Positions 51,573 to 60,677 are shown, counted from the first letter of the stretch. The stretch is DNA of 64,000 bases from Thermodesulfovibrionales bacterium (GCA_020062545.1 JAGUWD010000005.1:61952-125951), one strand, 5' to 3'. The notes: generated by a model from the sequence alone, not told the origin. Translations and numbers: made by a program.

Positions 51573-53311
51573 ACTCAGAGAACAGAAGCCAGAAGTCAGA
51601 AGTCAGATATGAAAAATATAAAAAAATAAAAGGTCTGTCATCTGTTCTCTGTCTTCTGCTCTCTGTCCTCTGTCTTCTTTCCTGTTCCAACCAGAGCAAC
51701 CCGTCTGATTCTAATGCTGCTAATAAGCCTCGATATACCCCGCAGAACTTTAATGCCTCTCCGATAATCCTGTCCATTCTTCCTGTTGAAAGTGCGGGTG
51801 CAATGTACGAGAGGTTTGTCCCTTTAAAGTATTACCTCGAGAATGTCCTGAAAAGGCCGATAATTATCAAGGTTGCAAAGGATTATGAAGCAGCCATCCA
51901 TGAAATAGGCAATGGTCAGGTGCATATGGCGTGTCTCGACCCCGCCACATATTGCGAGGTCAGGGCGCGTTATAAAAACAGGGTAGTTCCCCTCGGCAGG
52001 CCTATGGGTAAAGAGGGCGCTACATCCAGGAGCGTACTGGTTGTAAAGGATAATAGCGGTATAGAGAAGGTGGCGGATGTAAAAGGCAAGAGGCTTGCCC
52101 TCGGCAATAAACAGTCGTCATTCAGCTATCTGATACCCCTTGCAATGTTGAATGATGTGAGCCTGAAGGTAAAGGATTTCAGCGATGTTGATTTCCTCCA
52201 GCAGGAAGACAGGGTTGCCCTTTCTGTGCTCATAGGGGATTATGACGTGGGAGCCATGAGTGAGCCTGTGGCAAGGAAATATACCAAAGACGGGCTTAAA
52301 ATAATAAAAACCTCGGAGGCAATATCCTCCTTTGTCCTATGCGCATCAAATATGCTTCCGGAGGAAGTGAGGAGGGATATAATCAAAGGCCTTGTCTCAC
52401 TAAAGGACAGAGAGACCCTTTCATCTGTGGACAGAGACATACAGAGGTTTGCTGCTGCTGAAGACAGGGATTTTGATGTTGTCAGGGTGATGATCAAGAA
52501 CCTTACAGGGAGGGATTACATAGAGTATGGGCCCAAAACAATAAAGGTTGCCATACTTCCCCTTTATTCAGCCATAACCCTTTATGACAGGTATGAGCCT
52601 TTAATGAAATATCTGTCTCAAAAAACAGGTTACGAATTCAAGCTTGTAATACCCAGGGACTTCGAGGATTTCATGCAGGTGGTTAAAAGCGGGAAGGTGG
52701 ATTTTTCCTACCAGAACCCGTATATCTTTGCATTAATCGACAGGGAGTTTGACATAAAGCCTTTAGTTACAACAATCGGCGAGGACAGCCCTACTTATTT
52801 TTCCGCTGGAGGGTCAAAGGAAGACGGCGACAGGTTCAGGGGCGTTATCATAACGAGACAGGACAGTGCAATCAGGGATATAAGGGACTTGAAAAATAAA
52901 AGGGTCCTCATAACATCACCCAAATCGGCAGGTGGTTATCTTTCGCAGAGGTTATTCTTAATGCAGCTTGGTATTGATACAGAAAGCGACATGAAGATCA
53001 TAGATGCAAAAAGACAGGAGAATGTAATCCTGGGTGTTTACAGGGGAGAGGCTGATGCAGGCTTTGTTCGGGAGGCAGCCCTTGTGGTATGGAAAGACGC
53101 TGTTGATATGAAAAAGATAAGGGTGCTCGCAAGGACAAAGCCTCTTCCGAACTGGCCATTTGCATTGTGCAGAAATGCACATCCATCCCTTGTTAACGAA
53201 GTTAGACGCCTTTTGATTGAACTAAATGATAAAGCGATACTGAAGGCTGCAAAGATAAGGGGTTTTAAGACAGCCAATGAGGCTGAATTTGAAACCCTCA
53301 AGCAGTATTGA
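51569..53311 (+). CDS. Twin PhnD-domain binding lipoprotein
   Basis: 580 aa lipoprotein, lipobox LLSC (Cys39). Two tandem PhnD-like (phosphonate/phosphite ABC binding) domains: 60-310 (ILSILPVESAGAMYERFVPLKYYLENVLKRP, MACLDPATYCEVRARY) and 320-575 (VAILPLYSAITLYDRYEPLMKYLSQKTGYEFKLVIPRDFEDFMQVV, FSYQNPYIFALID). No ABC permease or ATPase is nearby; a histidine kinase and NtrC-type regulator follow in the same operon. It is therefore probably the ligand-binding partner of that kinase. The ligand could be a phosphorus oxyanion or another small anion. Its N-region and signal peptide are encoded by 7-nt repeats. Confidence 0.85.
   Translation: MNSENRSQKSEVRYEKYKKIKGLSSVLCLLLSVLCLLSCSNQSNPSDSNAANKPRYTPQNFNASPIILSILPVESAGAMYERFVPLKYYLENVLKRPIIIKVAKDYEAAIHEIGNGQVHMACLDPATYCEVRARYKNRVVPLGRPMGKEGATSRSVLVVKDNSGIEKVADVKGKRLALGNKQSSFSYLIPLAMLNDVSLKVKDFSDVDFLQQEDRVALSVLIGDYDVGAMSEPVARKYTKDGLKIIKTSEAISSFVLCASNMLPEEVRRDIIKGLVSLKDRETLSSVDRDIQRFAAAEDRDFDVVRVMIKNLTGRDYIEYGPKTIKVAILPLYSAITLYDRYEPLMKYLSQKTGYEFKLVIPRDFEDFMQVVKSGKVDFSYQNPYIFALIDREFDIKPLVTTIGEDSPTYFSAGGSKEDGDRFRGVIITRQDSAIRDIRDLKNKRVLITSPKSAGGYLSQRLFLMQLGIDTESDMKIIDAKRQENVILGVYRGEADAGFVREAALVVWKDAVDMKKIRVLARTKPLPNWPFALCRNAHPSLVNEVRRLLIELNDKAILKAAKIRGFKTANEAEFETLKQY
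51576..51689. repeat. 7-nt repeats encoding the lipoprotein N-terminus
   Basis: Left arm AACAGAA-GCCAGAA-GTCAGAA-GTCAGA (51581-51608); right arm TCTGTTC-TCTGTCT-TCTGCTC-TCTGTCC-TCTGTCT (51643-51677). The arms are complementary. The right arm encodes the hydrophobic LSSVLCLLLSVLCLLSC segment, the left the polar SENRSQKSEVR segment. Confidence 0.88.
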
Positions 53312-53313
53312 TT

Positions 53314-54936
53314 ATGGGATTGAATATTAAGGGAATATTAAGAAAACTGAGCCTTGTCCAGAAATTCTCTGTGGCTGTTATCTTTCTTATCTTCATCATC
53401 ATGGTGGTGGTAAATACCCTTATTATCACCCATCAGAGGAGTGCATTGAGAGCAGAGATGGACAACAACCACCTTGTGGTCGTAAGGAACCTTGCAAAAG
53501 ATGCTGTAGAGCCTTTGATATTCAAGGATCCCCTGAGACTGGACGAGATGGTGAGGACTGCTGTCCAGGCGCCTGGATGCATGTACGTCAGCATCGTTGA
53601 CCACAACGAAAGGGTTGTTGCACACACAAACAGGAAAATGCTCGGTCAGACCCTGCCGGCAGACATCCATAAATATACGGATCTTGTCATAAACAGGGGG
53701 AAGGAATATATCCGTGATATTTCTGACGAGGACGTAAAGGAGATAATGATCCCTGTTAAGGCCGGCTACGAGGTTATAGGGATGGTGTTTGTCGGTTTTT
53801 CAAAGGAGAGCACTGAAGGAGTTATCGAGAATAACTTGAAGGGGCTTAAAAGCCACATTCTCTTAATCTCTGGTATTGTTATGGTCATAGGTATATGGGG
53901 TTCATTCGGTCTTGCGAGGCTTCTCACAACGCCCATGAAGAAGCTGAAGGATAAGATGGAACTCGTGCAGGCAGGAAATCTTGATGCAGAAGTCCCGAAT
54001 GATTATCTCCTGAACTGCTGGGAAGTCCTTGATTGCGGGGCAAAGGAATGCCCTGCGTATGGCAAGAAAAGATGTTGGACCATATCAGGCACCATGTGTT
54101 ATGGAGGGCTTCAGGGGGATGTCTTTGAAAAGATCTGTGATTGCAAGAACTGCATAGTTTATAAGGAGTCATGCGGTGACGAGATTGGAGAGCTCATAGA
54201 GGTCTTCAACCAGATGATAAAGAAGCTTAAAGACAGTATTGAAGAGTTGGAGGAGACAGGTAAGGAAAAGACCCGCCTTGAAAAACTCTCTGCCCTCGGT
54301 GAGATGTCCATGACAGTTGCCCATGAGATTAAGAATCCGCTGAATGCCATTCGCGGCGCTGTGTCATACCTTCAGAATAATTTTAAAGGAGAGGTTTTAA
54401 AGGAGTTCCTTTCCATTATAGAAGAAGAGACCAAAAGACTGAATGAGATCGTGACAAGTTTTTTGAGGTTTTCAAAACCCTCACCCCTGCATTTAGAGGT
54501 CTCTGATATGAACAAGGTAATCAGGGAGACAGTAGAGCTTGTCAGGCAGGAGGCAACAGAGAATAATGTGGAGGTCATAATGTCCCTTGATGAAAGAATC
54601 CCTCCCTTTAAATTCGATATGCAGCAGCTTAAGCAGGCGCTCCTTAACATAATCGTTAACTCTCTTGATGCCACAAAGGCAGGGGATACCATAAAAATCA
54701 ACACAGAAATCTTTGACTCAAAGGTGCTTGTCGTGATAAAAGATACAGGGGCAGGCATAAGCGAGGAGATAGTTTCTGAAATATTCAAGCCTTTTTTCAG
54801 CACAAAGACACGCGGTTCAGGGCTTGGCCTTGCCTGTGTTGAAAGGATAGTGAAAGACCATAAAGGGGATATCTCTGTAAAGAGCGAAATTGGCAAGGGT
54901 ACGGAATTCATAATAACCCTGCCGGTATGGAATTAA
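53314..54936 (+). CDS. Sensor histidine kinase with a Cys-rich insert in HAMP
   Basis: 540 aa from the ATG at 53314. TM1 (about 15-37), periplasmic sensor (about 40-175), TM2 (about 180-202), then HAMP whose two helices (MKKLKDKMELVQAGNLDAEVP and GDEIGELIEVFNQMIKKL) are split by about 48 residues with nine Cys: NCWEVLDCGAKECP, RCWTISGTMC and ICDCKNCIVYKESC. HisKA with VAHEIKNPLNAI (His337), HATPase with DTGAGIS, FFSTK and GSGLGLACVERIV. The Cys insert resembles Cys-Trp motifs seen in anaerobe signalling proteins and may hold metal or sense redox state. Operon with the PhnD-like lipoprotein and the regulator 3 nt downstream. Confidence 0.9.
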   Translation: MGLNIKGILRKLSLVQKFSVAVIFLIFIIMVVVNTLIITHQRSALRAEMDNNHLVVVRNLAKDAVEPLIFKDPLRLDEMVRTAVQAPGCMYVSIVDHNERVVAHTNRKMLGQTLPADIHKYTDLVINRGKEYIRDISDEDVKEIMIPVKAGYEVIGMVFVGFSKESTEGVIENNLKGLKSHILLISGIVMVIGIWGSFGLARLLTTPMKKLKDKMELVQAGNLDAEVPNDYLLNCWEVLDCGAKECPAYGKKRCWTISGTMCYGGLQGDVFEKICDCKNCIVYKESCGDEIGELIEVFNQMIKKLKDSIEELEETGKEKTRLEKLSALGEMSMTVAHEIKNPLNAIRGAVSYLQNNFKGEVLKEFLSIIEEETKRLNEIVTSFLRFSKPSPLHLEVSDMNKVIRETVELVRQEATENNVEVIMSLDERIPPFKFDMQQLKQALLNIIVNSLDATKAGDTIKINTEIFDSKVLVVIKDTGAGISEEIVSEIFKPFFSTKTRGSGLGLACVERIVKDHKGDISVKSEIGKGTEFIITLPVWN

Positions 54937-54939
54937 CAA

Positions 54940-56298
54940 ATGAACAATAATAAAGGGAAAATACTGCTTGTGGATGATGAGGCCAATACCCTGAAGGTGC
55001 TATCTGCCATCCTTAAAAAGAGTGGCTATGATGTGCATACATCGAGGACTGCTGAAGAGGCAATGGACAGGGTTTCAAGGCTTAACCTTGATACGGTTAT
55101 TACGGATTACAGGCTTCCGGGAATGAGCGGCGCAGAATTGTTGGATGCCATGAAGGAAAAGGGCTATCGCATTCCTGTGGTAATGCTCACAGCATACGGC
55201 ACTATAGAAAAGGCTGTGGATGCTATGAGAAGAGGCGCCTTCAATTATCTTACAAAGCCTGTAAATCCTGACGAACTTCTTACGGTTACAAGGGAGGCTG
55301 TTGAAAAGCACAGATTAATGCTGGAAAATATATCGTTGAAGTCACAATTAAAAGAGCGTAATAGCTTTAAGAATATAATCGGCAAAAGCCATGTTATGCA
55401 GGACATCTTTAATCTTATAGAAACAGTCTCAAAAAGCAACTCCAATGTCATGATAATAGGCGAAAGCGGAACAGGCAAAGAGCTTGTTGCACGGGCTATT
55501 CATTATGAGTCTCTACGGGCAAACGGCTCCTTTATCCCCATTGACTGTGCAGCACTGCCTGAAGAGCTTCTTGAAAGCGAGCTTTTTGGCCATGAAAAAG
55601 GTTCATTCACAGGCGCATATGAACAGAAGACGGGGCAGATAGAACTCGCCAACGGCGGCACGGTCTTTCTTGACGAGATTGGAGAACTTTCTTTAAATAT
55701 CCAGAAGAAGTTTTTGAGATTTCTCCAGGAGAGGGAGATATTAAGAGTCGGCGGGAAGCACAGGATAAAGGTGGATGTGAGGATTATTGCGGCAACCAAT
55801 CGCGATCTCGAATCAGAAATAAAGAAGGGGAACTTCAGGGAAGATCTTTTTTACAGGCTCAATGTTGTCACCATACATGTCCCGCCTTTAAGGGAAAGGA
55901 AAGAGGATATACCATTGCTTGCAGGCCATTTCCTGAATAAATTCAATAAAGCAAATAACAGGGCAATAACTGCGTTAGACAGCGAGGTTATGAGGGCTTT
56001 TATGGATTATGACTGGCCAGGCAATGTAAGGGAACTCGAAAACGTCATAGAGCGTGCGGTTGTTTTATGCCCAGCTGATGTTATCACAATGAAATATCTT
56101 CCGAGGTCGATCCGTGAAATGCATAGTGTGGAGAAAGGTGTTTCAGAGGCTCTAAATCTCATAGAAACAGAGAAAAAGTTGCTCCTCGGTGCCCTTGAAA
56201 GGACATCGTGGAATCAGACAAAGGCTGCGGAGGTCCTCGGAATATCGAGGAAACAACTCAGGACAAAAATGAAACACCACGGCCTTCTTCCTGAATAG
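54940..56298 (+). CDS. NtrC-family sigma-54 response regulator
   Basis: 452 aa. Receiver (LVDDEANTLKVL, Asp in ITDYRLPGMSG, Thr in VMLTAYG, Lys in YLTKPVNP), AAA+ with Walker A GESGTGKE at 174, GSFTGA, GGTVFLDEIGELS, LRERKEDIP, and a Fis-type helix-turn-helix (TSWNQTKAAEVLGISRKQLRTKMKHHGL). Partner of the kinase 3 nt upstream. Probable targets are the sigma-54 promoters at 56442 (cheY-mcp) and perhaps 58856 (uspA). Confidence 0.95.
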   Translation: MNNNKGKILLVDDEANTLKVLSAILKKSGYDVHTSRTAEEAMDRVSRLNLDTVITDYRLPGMSGAELLDAMKEKGYRIPVVMLTAYGTIEKAVDAMRRGAFNYLTKPVNPDELLTVTREAVEKHRLMLENISLKSQLKERNSFKNIIGKSHVMQDIFNLIETVSKSNSNVMIIGESGTGKELVARAIHYESLRANGSFIPIDCAALPEELLESELFGHEKGSFTGAYEQKTGQIELANGGTVFLDEIGELSLNIQKKFLRFLQEREILRVGGKHRIKVDVRIIAATNRDLESEIKKGNFREDLFYRLNVVTIHVPPLRERKEDIPLLAGHFLNKFNKANNRAITALDSEVMRAFMDYDWPGNVRELENVIERAVVLCPADVITMKYLPRSIREMHSVEKGVSEALNLIETEKKLLLGALERTSWNQTKAAEVLGISRKQLRTKMKHHGLLPE

Positions 56299-56441
56299 CC
56301 TTTCTCATTGTCCCATTTGGAACAGTGTTTTTGAACGCTCTGGCTCATAATGACAAATGCACCTGATTAATCCGCTAAAAATTACTTTATTAACAAGCAA
56401 TTGTAAGCATATCCGTTTTTATATGCATGCGATAGCGAGTC

Positions 56442-56457
56442 TGGCAAGCTTATTGCT
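56442..56457 (+). promoter_or_regulatory. sigma-54 promoter upstream of the CheY-like gene
   Basis: TGGCAAGCTTATTGCT has GG and GC spaced by 10 nt and a good -12 TTGCT. Start of transcription would be near 56468, leaving a 110-nt leader with a terminator-like hairpin. The rest of the gap 56299-56576 shows no gene. Confidence 0.75.
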
Positions 56458-56493
56458 ATTTAGCATAATCGACAAGGAAACACTTGCGAAAGA

Positions 56494-56557
56494 AAAGCAG
56501 GCAGCAAAATAATCTCATCGCATTGATAAAGACCTTGAAGCCATGCCTGCTTTTTTT
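56494..56557 (+). terminator. leader hairpin with U-tract before the CheY-like gene
   Basis: AAAGCAGGCA (56494-56503) pairs with TGCCTGCTTT (56544-56553), and T7 completes an intrinsic-terminator shape. It ends about 10 nt before the GGGAGG ribosome site, so it lies inside the leader of the sigma-54 transcript and may attenuate it. Confidence 0.6.
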
Positions 56558-56576
56558 CTTTATTTAGGGAGGTTAT

Positions 56577-57050
56577 ATGAACGCAATGGCAGCAGAATCT
56601 ACAATCACGGATGTTGCGGAGCCGCATGGAGAGAGAAAGGCGCTTGTAGTTGATGATTTTTCGAATATGAGAGGCATTATAAAAAGCCTCCTGAGGCAGG
56701 TTGGCTTTGAAAATATAGACGAAGCTGAAGACGGGGTACATGCCCTCAATATGCTTAAGAGCGGACAGGGATATTGCCTCATAATCTCCGATTGGAGTAT
56801 GCCTAATATGGGTGGAATAGAACTTCTGGAAAAAGTAAGACAAGACCCTGAACTGAAAGCCATACCTTTTATCATAATGACCGAGGCGGCAGACAAAAAG
56901 AAAATAATGGAAGCTATAAGGGCCGGGGCAGATAATTTCGTGATAAAGCCATTTACCATCGAGGCCATGAAATGGAGCATAAAAAAGATAGCGGAGAAAA
57001 AGAAATTATACAGGCAAGCTGGGCGGAATCTTTTATTTCAGGATACATAA
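56577..57050 (+). CDS. CheY-like response regulator
   Basis: 157 aa. An N-terminal extension of about 20 residues, then a receiver that resembles chemotaxis CheY: KALVVDDFSNMRGIIKSLLRQVGFENIDEAEDG, Asp in IISDWSMPNMGG, Thr in FIIMTEAA, and Lys in FVIKPFT. Start at 56577 follows GGGAGGTTAT. With the chemoreceptor that follows 70 nt later it forms a small chemosensory unit, without cheA, cheW or cheR in the window. Confidence 0.92.
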   Translation: MNAMAAESTITDVAEPHGERKALVVDDFSNMRGIIKSLLRQVGFENIDEAEDGVHALNMLKSGQGYCLIISDWSMPNMGGIELLEKVRQDPELKAIPFIIMTEAADKKKIMEAIRAGADNFVIKPFTIEAMKWSIKKIAEKKKLYRQAGRNLLFQDT

Positions 57051-57120
57051 AATATTCATAATTTTAGTGTTAATTAATGTATAATTTCATAAAAAAATAA
57101 ATTATGTGGGGAGGAAGATT

Positions 57121-58713
57121 ATGAATATCAAAAGATTATTGTTTATTGTGGGCATTGCCAATGCTGTTGTTCTTGGTATTATCCTTGCCCTTTTTATCGT
57201 TCATAACGGAAAGGTGAAGGCAAGGACAGAGAAGATGATAAACATTGACCAGATCCTGCTTTTGAATCTAAGCGATATGTATGCCCAGGGCCTGCAGACA
57301 GGACAGGCAACAAGGAATGTTCTGATTAATCCAAAGGACGAAAAGGCAAGGGAAAATTATAAGAAGGCACATGAAGATTTTATTAAGGCAAATGACGAGG
57401 CCATTAAGCTGTCTGCCGGGAAGATGCAGGAGGAGTTAAAAAGGATTAAAGCCCTGTGGGATGAAGATCATAAACTTAAAACAGAGGTGCAGGAATTTGC
57501 TGTCTCAGGTAAAAGGGATGAAGCCATAGCACTGCTGACACAGAAGGAGACCCCGAAATGGAGAGATGTGAGAAGTTCCTTGCTCGAAATGATGAAGGAG
57601 CAAAAGGGCAAATTCAAGACAAAAATTGAAGAAGATGAAAGGGCAATGCGGAGCGGCACTACACTGCTCATAGTGATTATCCTGCTGTCATTGATAGGAT
57701 TCTCAGCATTTCTCGTTATTATAAATAAAACCATGCAGAAAAACATGGCGAATGCCCTTGAATGCTTTACTACATTGGAAAGGGGCGAGTTGAAAAAAGA
57801 GTGCATGATAACCGATGAGAGTAATTTCCTGAAAGATGTCTACAACAAGATACTGATGTCCTTGAGAGAAACCATGTTGAAAATCAGCAATGTCGCAGGA
57901 AGTGTAACGCAGGATGTCAATTCCCTTGCAGAAAGGATAAATAATATAGATGCAGGAGCAAAGGAGCAGTTGTCACAGGTTGACCAAGTTGCATCGGCCA
58001 CTGCCGAGGTATCACAGACAATAATAGATGTTGCAAAGAACGCATCATATGCCTCTGAGGCAGCAAAGGAGGCAACCGACATTGCAGATAAAGGGAAAAA
58101 CACCGTAAAAAAGGCGGTGGATGCCATAATAGGGATTGCAGAGTCTGTAAAGGAGTCGTCCCGTACAATAGAAGAGCTTGGCAAGAGTTCACAGGAAATC
58201 GGAGAGATAGTGGCAGTAATAAATGACATAGCAGACCAGACAAACCTCCTTGCATTGAATGCAGCAATAGAGGCGGCCCGTGCAGGAGAGCAGGGACGAG
58301 GGTTTGCTGTTGTTGCAGATGAGGTCAGAAAGCTTGCGGAAAGGACATCAAAGGCAACCGGTGAGATAGCGGAAAAGATAAAGGCTATACAGGTAAAATC
58401 GGAGGCATCTGTTGAAGCAATGGAGAGAAGCAGTAAAGATGCAACAGGAGGCGTAACGCTTGCCGATGAGGCTGTGAAGGCGCTTAATGAGATAGTTATA
58501 GCAACACAGAAGGCAATGGACATGATACAGAGGATTGCAGCAGCAACCGAGGAGCAGTCATCTGCGTCAGAAGAAATAGCTCGCAACATGGAAAACATAA
58601 CAGGGCTTGTGAACAAAACCGTCAACATGATCGAAGATGCAAGGCAGATTATGGATAGACTTAACTCCCAGGCAAAGGAATTAGACCAGAGCATAAGCTG
58701 GTTTAAAGTTTAA
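57121..58713 (+). CDS. Methyl-accepting chemotaxis protein
   Basis: 530 aa from the ATG at 57121, 6 nt after GGGGAGG. TM1 (about 5-27), a four-helix-bundle periplasmic domain (about 30-180), TM2 (about 182-206), a HAMP-like linker, and a cytoplasmic signalling rod with tip [40 protein letters not shown], which contacts CheA/CheW. The pentapeptide tether for CheR is not evident. Ligand unknown; co-regulation with a PhnD-like sensor system is suggested by position. Confidence 0.95.
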   Translation: MNIKRLLFIVGIANAVVLGIILALFIVHNGKVKARTEKMINIDQILLLNLSDMYAQGLQTGQATRNVLINPKDEKARENYKKAHEDFIKANDEAIKLSAGKMQEELKRIKALWDEDHKLKTEVQEFAVSGKRDEAIALLTQKETPKWRDVRSSLLEMMKEQKGKFKTKIEEDERAMRSGTTLLIVIILLSLIGFSAFLVIINKTMQKNMANALECFTTLERGELKKECMITDESNFLKDVYNKILMSLRETMLKISNVAGSVTQDVNSLAERINNIDAGAKEQLSQVDQVASATAEVSQTIIDVAKNASYASEAAKEATDIADKGKNTVKKAVDAIIGIAESVKESSRTIEELGKSSQEIGEIVAVINDIADQTNLLALNAAIEAARAGEQGRGFAVVADEVRKLAERTSKATGEIAEKIKAIQVKSEASVEAMERSSKDATGGVTLADEAVKALNEIVIATQKAMDMIQRIAAATEEQSSASEEIARNMENITGLVNKTVNMIEDARQIMDRLNSQAKELDQSISWFKV

Positions 58714-58728
58714 TAAGCACCCTTCCAT

Positions 58729-58782
58729 ATCTGTCCCATTTGGGCCAATTCCTTCAAGCGGGTTGGCCTAATGGGGACAGAT
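58729..58782. terminator. long inverted repeat after the chemoreceptor gene
   Basis: ATCTGTCCCATTTGGGCCAA (58729-58748) and TTGGCCTAATGGGGACAGAT (58763-58782) are 20-nt arms with about three mismatches and a 14-nt loop. No U-tract. Probably a bidirectional terminator or a structured 3' end; part of the word TGTCCCATTTGG also occurs after the regulator gene near 56308. Confidence 0.55.
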
Positions 58783-58855
58783 ATCAAACAATGTTAGCCT
58801 CGATGATTTCATCAAAATCCCTTTTATAACAGCATGTTAAGGATTTCCAATGCAA

Positions 58856-58871
58856 TGGTATGGTTATTGCT
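58856..58871 (+). promoter_or_regulatory. candidate sigma-54 promoter upstream of uspA
   Basis: TGGTATGGTTATTGCT: GG and GC 10 nt apart and a good -12 half, with T in place of C in the -24 half. Transcription would start near 58882, 48 nt before the uspA ATG. Confidence 0.55.
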
Positions 58872-58929
58872 CTATACTTTTTCGGACAACGTAGAGAGCA
58901 ACTTTTTATCAGACAAAAGGGGGTGTTGT

Positions 58930-59346
58930 ATGAAGAAGATTTTGGTGGCGCATGATGGCTCTGACGCTGCAGACAGGGCATTATTGGAGGCAGCAGCCAT
59001 CGCACAGAAGTTCGGGTCTAAACTAACTGTTATTTCGGTAGTTCCAAATCTTTGTTTTTCAGAGATAGGGACAGACTGCGACACGGTAACCAAACTTTAC
59101 AGGGCCGAGGTCGAGGGGGCAATGGAAGGGGTTAAGATATTGCTCAAGGAAAAGGGAATCGAGGCTGAGACTGTTGTCCTCGAAGGAAGTCCGGCAGACG
59201 TTATTGTTGACTATGCAAAGGGTATGGATATGAGCCTGATAGTACTCGGTTCAACAGGGAAACAGGCAACCGAAAGGACGATTCTCGGAAGCGTGTCTTC
59301 AAGGGTTGTCGCTAACGCACCGTGCTCGGTGCTGGTCGTAAGATAA
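58930..59346 (+). CDS. Universal stress protein, UspA family
   Basis: 138 aa from the ATG at 58930 with AAAGGGGGTG upstream; the frame extends further but lacks a ribosome site. Usp fold: KKILVAHDGSDAADRALLEAAAIA, VLEGSPADVIVDYAKGMDMSLIVLGSTGKQATERTILGSVSSRVVANAPCSVLVVR. The G-x2-G-x9-G-S/T-type stretch (GSTGKQATERTILGSVS) suggests ATP binding. Followed 14 nt later by the TauE-like gene, so it is probably co-transcribed. Confidence 0.93.
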   Translation: MKKILVAHDGSDAADRALLEAAAIAQKFGSKLTVISVVPNLCFSEIGTDCDTVTKLYRAEVEGAMEGVKILLKEKGIEAETVVLEGSPADVIVDYAKGMDMSLIVLGSTGKQATERTILGSVSSRVVANAPCSVLVVR

Positions 59347-59360
59347 TAAGGGAGGGAATC

Positions 59361-60650
59361 ATGAAGCGTTTCTGGGTATCGGTGATAATTGCATTAAGTG
59401 CAACTGTATTTATGTTTTATCAGAATGGCGCCTTTGCTGAAAAACCGGGAGAGACAAAGGCTCCTGTTGCAAAAGAGGTAAAAAAGCCAGAGGCAAAGAC
59501 AGAGCAGAAGCAGGAGATAAAATTAGACATGTCTGCTGCATTGACCATTCAGGCAGATAAGACCTCGCTGGACAACGGCGGGACTATTACTGTTACAGGC
59601 ACTGCTCCAGCAGGAAAGCCTGTCTATCTTGAGGTCTGGGCTGAAAAAAAGGTTCGTGCCTCCAGATTTGATGCGGATAAAGATAAGGAGACAGGCAAGA
59701 GGCCTTATATACTTTATATGACTTACGAGATGCCTGCCCATTATAAGATCTATATCCCAAAGGATAAGAAAGAGGACCTCGAAAAAATAAAGAAAGAGGG
59801 CAAAAAATGGGCTTATTCAAAGGCCCTTAAGGATTTGGGTGCAGATATTGCCTATTCTATCCCTGCAAAGGCAAAGATAGACAGATACCAGGCCACGCTT
59901 ATGGGAAGTATCATAGGTTCAAGGGGAGAATTACTGTCTCCTATGGACGAAAAGGAAAACAAGAAGCGCTCAATGCAGCTTGTAAAGGCAAGATTTAGAA
60001 GCCCCGGCAAGGTGTTGGCACCTACTGTTGAGGTTAATCCGGATGGAACATATAAGGCTCAGGTAACGATCCCTAAAGGCTCTGCTCCAGGAAAATATAC
60101 AGTTGTGGCAGTTGTGGATAAGAATGTCAAGAGTCAGCCTGTTACAATCGAAAACAGCATAAGCTTCCCAAATGTTTATCTGAGCAATGCCGGTACAAGC
60201 CTGAATCTCTTTGGTCCGTTCTTTCTCACACTGGGCATAGTTATATTCGGAGTTTTGATGGGCGCAGGCGGAGGATTCATAATGAATCCATTGCTGGTCT
60301 CTATCTGGCCGTTGCCGCATACCATAGTGGCAGGTACAGTTATGCCTACAGTTTTATTTTCACAGGCAAGCGGTATCTACAATTACTCCAAGATCAAATT
60401 CATAAGCTGGAAGCTTGGAGTCGGCATTGGTCTTGCCATGGTCGTAGGAGGCTTTATAGGCCCTAAACTCACAGAGATGATTACGCTGGAACAGTTTAAA
60501 TTCGTTTTTGGATGGATACTCCTTATACTGGCGGGTCTTATGTTCTGGCAGACAACACCGGGCTATATTGCAAAGAATAAAAAGGAACAGGCAATCCTTA
60601 AGGAGTTCAAGAAAAAGGCAGAAGAATCTGCAAAGGGAAAACAGGGCTAA
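59361..60650 (+). CDS. TauE/SafE-type permease half with a periplasmic N-terminal domain
   Basis: 429 aa from the ATG at 59361 (GGGAGGGAATC upstream). Signal sequence to AFAEKPG, a Lys/Glu-rich linker, a periplasmic beta-rich domain (about 55-270: IQADKTSLDNGGTITVTGTAPAGKPVYLEVWAEKK), then four membrane helices of a TauE half (FFLTLGIVIFGVLMGAGGGFIMNPLLVSI, HTIVAGTVMPTVLFSQASGIYNY, LGVGIGLAMVVGGFIGPKLTEM, FVFGWILLILAGLMFW). A full TauE has two such halves; the other is encoded next at 60678. Likely role: export of sulfite, sulfonate or a related anion. The ligand of the periplasmic domain is unknown. Confidence 0.8.
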   Translation: MKRFWVSVIIALSATVFMFYQNGAFAEKPGETKAPVAKEVKKPEAKTEQKQEIKLDMSAALTIQADKTSLDNGGTITVTGTAPAGKPVYLEVWAEKKVRASRFDADKDKETGKRPYILYMTYEMPAHYKIYIPKDKKEDLEKIKKEGKKWAYSKALKDLGADIAYSIPAKAKIDRYQATLMGSIIGSRGELLSPMDEKENKKRSMQLVKARFRSPGKVLAPTVEVNPDGTYKAQVTIPKGSAPGKYTVVAVVDKNVKSQPVTIENSISFPNVYLSNAGTSLNLFGPFFLTLGIVIFGVLMGAGGGFIMNPLLVSIWPLPHTIVAGTVMPTVLFSQASGIYNYSKIKFISWKLGVGIGLAMVVGGFIGPKLTEMITLEQFKFVFGWILLILAGLMFWQTTPGYIAKNKKEQAILKEFKKKAEESAKGKQG

Positions 60651-60677
60651 TAATAGATTAGGCAAGGAGGTATAATT

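Noticed and set aside
56458..56560. Cyclic-di-GMP or other known riboswitch in the leader
   Set aside because: I could not match the conserved core words of any class I know; only the terminator-like stem is supported.
57840..58694. 284-codon open frame on the minus strand
   Set aside because: Antisense of the chemoreceptor signalling rod; its Ala/Ser-rich translation is a by-product of heptad coding on the other strand.
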